A stretch of DNA of 7,656 bases from Mucilaginibacter sp. (GTDB lineage: Bacteria > Bacteroidota > Bacteroidia > Sphingobacteriales > Sphingobacteriaceae): the NCBI GenBank assembly GCA_014376655.1, contig JACMRC010000217.1, forward strand, positions 1 to 7,656, given 5' to 3'. The notes beneath the pieces are model-generated. The model was not told where the DNA came from and made no database searches. It was given only the letters and a program-made list of their open reading frames with translations. This document shows, one piece after another, positions 6,202 through 7,656 of the stretch. Made by a program: the position numbers and the translations under genes. Every line of letters starts with the position of its first letter. Positions within the stretch are counted from its first letter, which is position 1.

Positions 6202-7656
6202 TTACATTGATGTTGTAAAATGATATGTGCCTGAACCTACGTTTACCGCAGTATAGCCTGCAATTTGGTCCGCTGCTTTTATAACCGGTTTGCCGCCTTC
6301 GGTAACCGCGCTATCGCCTTTGGTTGGTACATAAATAGTAGCGGTAGTATTTGCCGGGATTATTACATCCAGTACAAAGTTGCTACCATCAACTTTCCAG
6401 TGCGAGCTTGCTTTGCCGTACGGGGTTTCGTAATCGGCAGCTATAGTTTTAAAGTTGCCGCCAATAGTTGGTTTTATAATGATGCCTTTATAACCCACCT
6501 GGTCGGTTTTGGTATCTAAACCTGCAACAGTGCGGTACATCCAGTCGCCAATAGCGCCGTAAGCATAGTGATTGTATGAGTTCATTGATGGAACTTCAAG
6601 TGTACCATCCGGATGGATGCCGTTCCATCTTTCCCAAATGGTGGTAGCACCCATTTTAATCGGGTATAACCATGATGGATAGTTTGGCTGTAATAATAAT
6701 GTAAAGGCAACATCGGCATGCCCAAAACGACTAAGCGCGCTGCATAGGTATGGTGTACCTAAAAAGCCGGTGGTTAAATGGTTACCATAGCGCCTAACGT
6801 TATCGGCTAATCTTTGTGCAGCTTGTGCTCTAAGGTTTTCGGGCAGCATATCAAACTGCAATGCCAAAACGTAAGCGGTTTGTGTATCAGATGATATTAA
6901 TCCGTTTGGCGTAACATATTCTTTGATATAAGCCGCTTTAACGTCGGCCAACAGTTTGGTATAAATTGCTTCATCATCGGTTTTACCTAAAACCTTAGCT
7001 GCATTTATCAGCAATTGAGTTGAATAAGCATAAAAGCACTGCGCTATTAAATATTTACTGGTGATGGCCGCGCTACCATCATTATCATCATTTTTGGTAA
7101 AGAATAGCCAATCGCCAAAGTGGCCGCCGATGTTCCAAAGGTTGTTACGGCTGCGGCCTTTCATGCAATCAACCCAGGCTTTCATACTGCTGTATTGATT
7201 AGCAAGAAGTTCTTTATCGCCATAAGCCAAATACATATTCCATGGAATAACGGTTGCTACGTCACTCCAACCCGCGCTACCGCCACCACCTGATGGTTTG
7301 CCATTATCAAAAGCGTCCGGAATAACGTGTGGTACACTACCGTCGGCAAATTGATCCAAGGCAACATCTTTTAACCATTTGGCAAAGAAGTTATGCGGAT
7401 TCATGTTATAAGTTGCAGTACGCGAGAATACCTGCGCGTCGCCGGTCCAGCCTAAGCGCTCATCACGCTGCGGGCAATCTGTAGGGATATCAATAAAGTT
7501 ACCGCGCTGGCCCCACTCTATATTATGTTGTAATTGGTTGATCAGCGGGTTAGAAGTAGAGAACGTCCCGGTAACCGGCATGTCCGAATAAACAGCTGTA
7601 GCCGTAAAATCTTCCGGTTTAATGTCGCCCGGGTAACCTTCTATCCGGATATACCT
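6202..7656 (-). CDS. Alpha-L-rhamnosidase, GH78 family (partial; N-terminal part lies beyond the window)
   Basis: This enzyme would hydrolyse terminal non-reducing alpha-L-rhamnosyl residues from glycans or glycosides, feeding free L-rhamnose to the downstream genes. The reading frame has no stop up to the right edge, so the 484 residues seen are a C-terminal fragment; family members are often near 900 residues. Residues 1-25 (RYIRIEGYPG and onward) match the end of the beta-sandwich that precedes the barrel. The (alpha/alpha)6 barrel follows at about 30-380, and a C-terminal beta-sandwich at about 388-484. Family motifs are DCPQRDERLGW (60-70), whose Glu66 fits the general acid, GWSDV (about 129-133), GDW (181-183), and TTIWERW (338-344), whose Glu342 fits the general base. 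The Met at 7579-7581 is internal, because the conserved sequence continues upstream of it. Signal peptide and location cannot be judged. The stop is 12 bp before rhaT, suggesting cotranscription. Family assignment is firm; the exact substrate is unknown. Confidence 0.95.
   Translation of the reverse strand, partial: RYIRIEGYPGDIKPEDFTATAVYSDMPVTGTFSTSNPLINQLQHNIEWGQRGNFIDIPTDCPQRDERLGWTGDAQVFSRTATYNMNPHNFFAKWLKDVALDQFADGSVPHVIPDAFDNGKPSGGGGSAGWSDVATVIPWNMYLAYGDKELLANQYSSMKAWVDCMKGRSRNNLWNIGGHFGDWLFFTKNDDNDGSAAITSKYLIAQCFYAYSTQLLINAAKVLGKTDDEAIYTKLLADVKAAYIKEYVTPNGLISSDTQTAYVLALQFDMLPENLRAQAAQRLADNVRRYGNHLTTGFLGTPYLCSALSRFGHADVAFTLLLQPNYPSWLYPIKMGATTIWERWNGIHPDGTLEVPSMNSYNHYAYGAIGDWMYRTVAGLDTKTDQVGYKGIIIKPTIGGNFKTIAADYETPYGKASSHWKVDGSNFVLDVIIPANTTATIYVPTKGDSAVTEGGKPVIKAADQIAGYTAVNVGSGTYHFTTSM

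Larger units (their letters stand above)
339..7656 (-). other. L-rhamnose utilisation operon (five genes, 5' end outside the window)
   Basis: All five genes run on the minus strand in the order rhamnosidase, rhaT, rhaEW, rhaI, kinase, with gaps of only 12, 23, 7 and 1 bp. No gap is large enough for a promoter of its own, so one transcript starting beyond the right edge is the simplest reading. None of the four visible start codons has an AGGAGG-like site upstream; the spacers are A/T-rich, as is usual in Bacteroidota. The order follows biochemical logic: release, uptake, then catabolic enzymes. Cotranscription is an inference from spacing and strand. Confidence 0.85.

Noticed and set aside
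6265..6519. Plus-strand frame opposite the rhamnosidase C-terminus
   Set aside because: It is antisense to the conserved C-terminal beta-sandwich and shows no motif.

Overview
The window reads as a piece of a Bacteroidota chromosome, most like Sphingobacteriaceae such as Mucilaginibacter or Pedobacter. This is inferred from moderate, AT-leaning codon use, the absence of recognisable Shine-Dalgarno sequences before any of the five genes, and the flavour of the proteins. No phylogenetic search was possible. All five supported genes lie on the minus strand, so transcription runs from high to low coordinates, and together they form one L-rhamnose utilisation operon.

In transcription order the layout is: (1) an alpha-L-rhamnosidase of family GH78, cut by the right edge of the window (7656-6202); (2) an L-rhamnose/H+ symporter, RhaT (6189-5062); (3) a fused rhamnulose-1-phosphate aldolase and short-chain dehydrogenase, RhaEW/YuxG type (5038-2918); (4) an L-rhamnose isomerase of the RhaI (Pseudomonas stutzeri) type (2910-1642); (5) a short FGGY-family kinase, the presumed L-rhamnulose kinase (1640-339). 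Gaps between genes are 12, 23, 7 and 1 bp. The gene-free stretch 1-338 downstream holds a three-copy 31-bp tandem repeat, a small GC-rich hairpin and an AT-rich inverted repeat, but no convincing rho-independent terminator.

The genes form a nearly complete route. The GH78 enzyme releases L-rhamnose from plant or microbial glycans or glycosides, RhaT imports it, RhaI makes L-rhamnulose and the kinase makes L-rhamnulose-1-phosphate. The aldolase domain then splits this to dihydroxyacetone phosphate and L-lactaldehyde, and the dehydrogenase domain processes the lactaldehyde, probably to L-lactate. No regulator, mutarotase or SusC/SusD pair is seen inside the window; they may lie beyond its edges.

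This is a recognisable pathway in a variant (RhaI plus RhaEW plus short kinase) arrangement. I found no convincing evidence of an undescribed biological system. The least explained sequence is the repeat-bearing region at 1-338.
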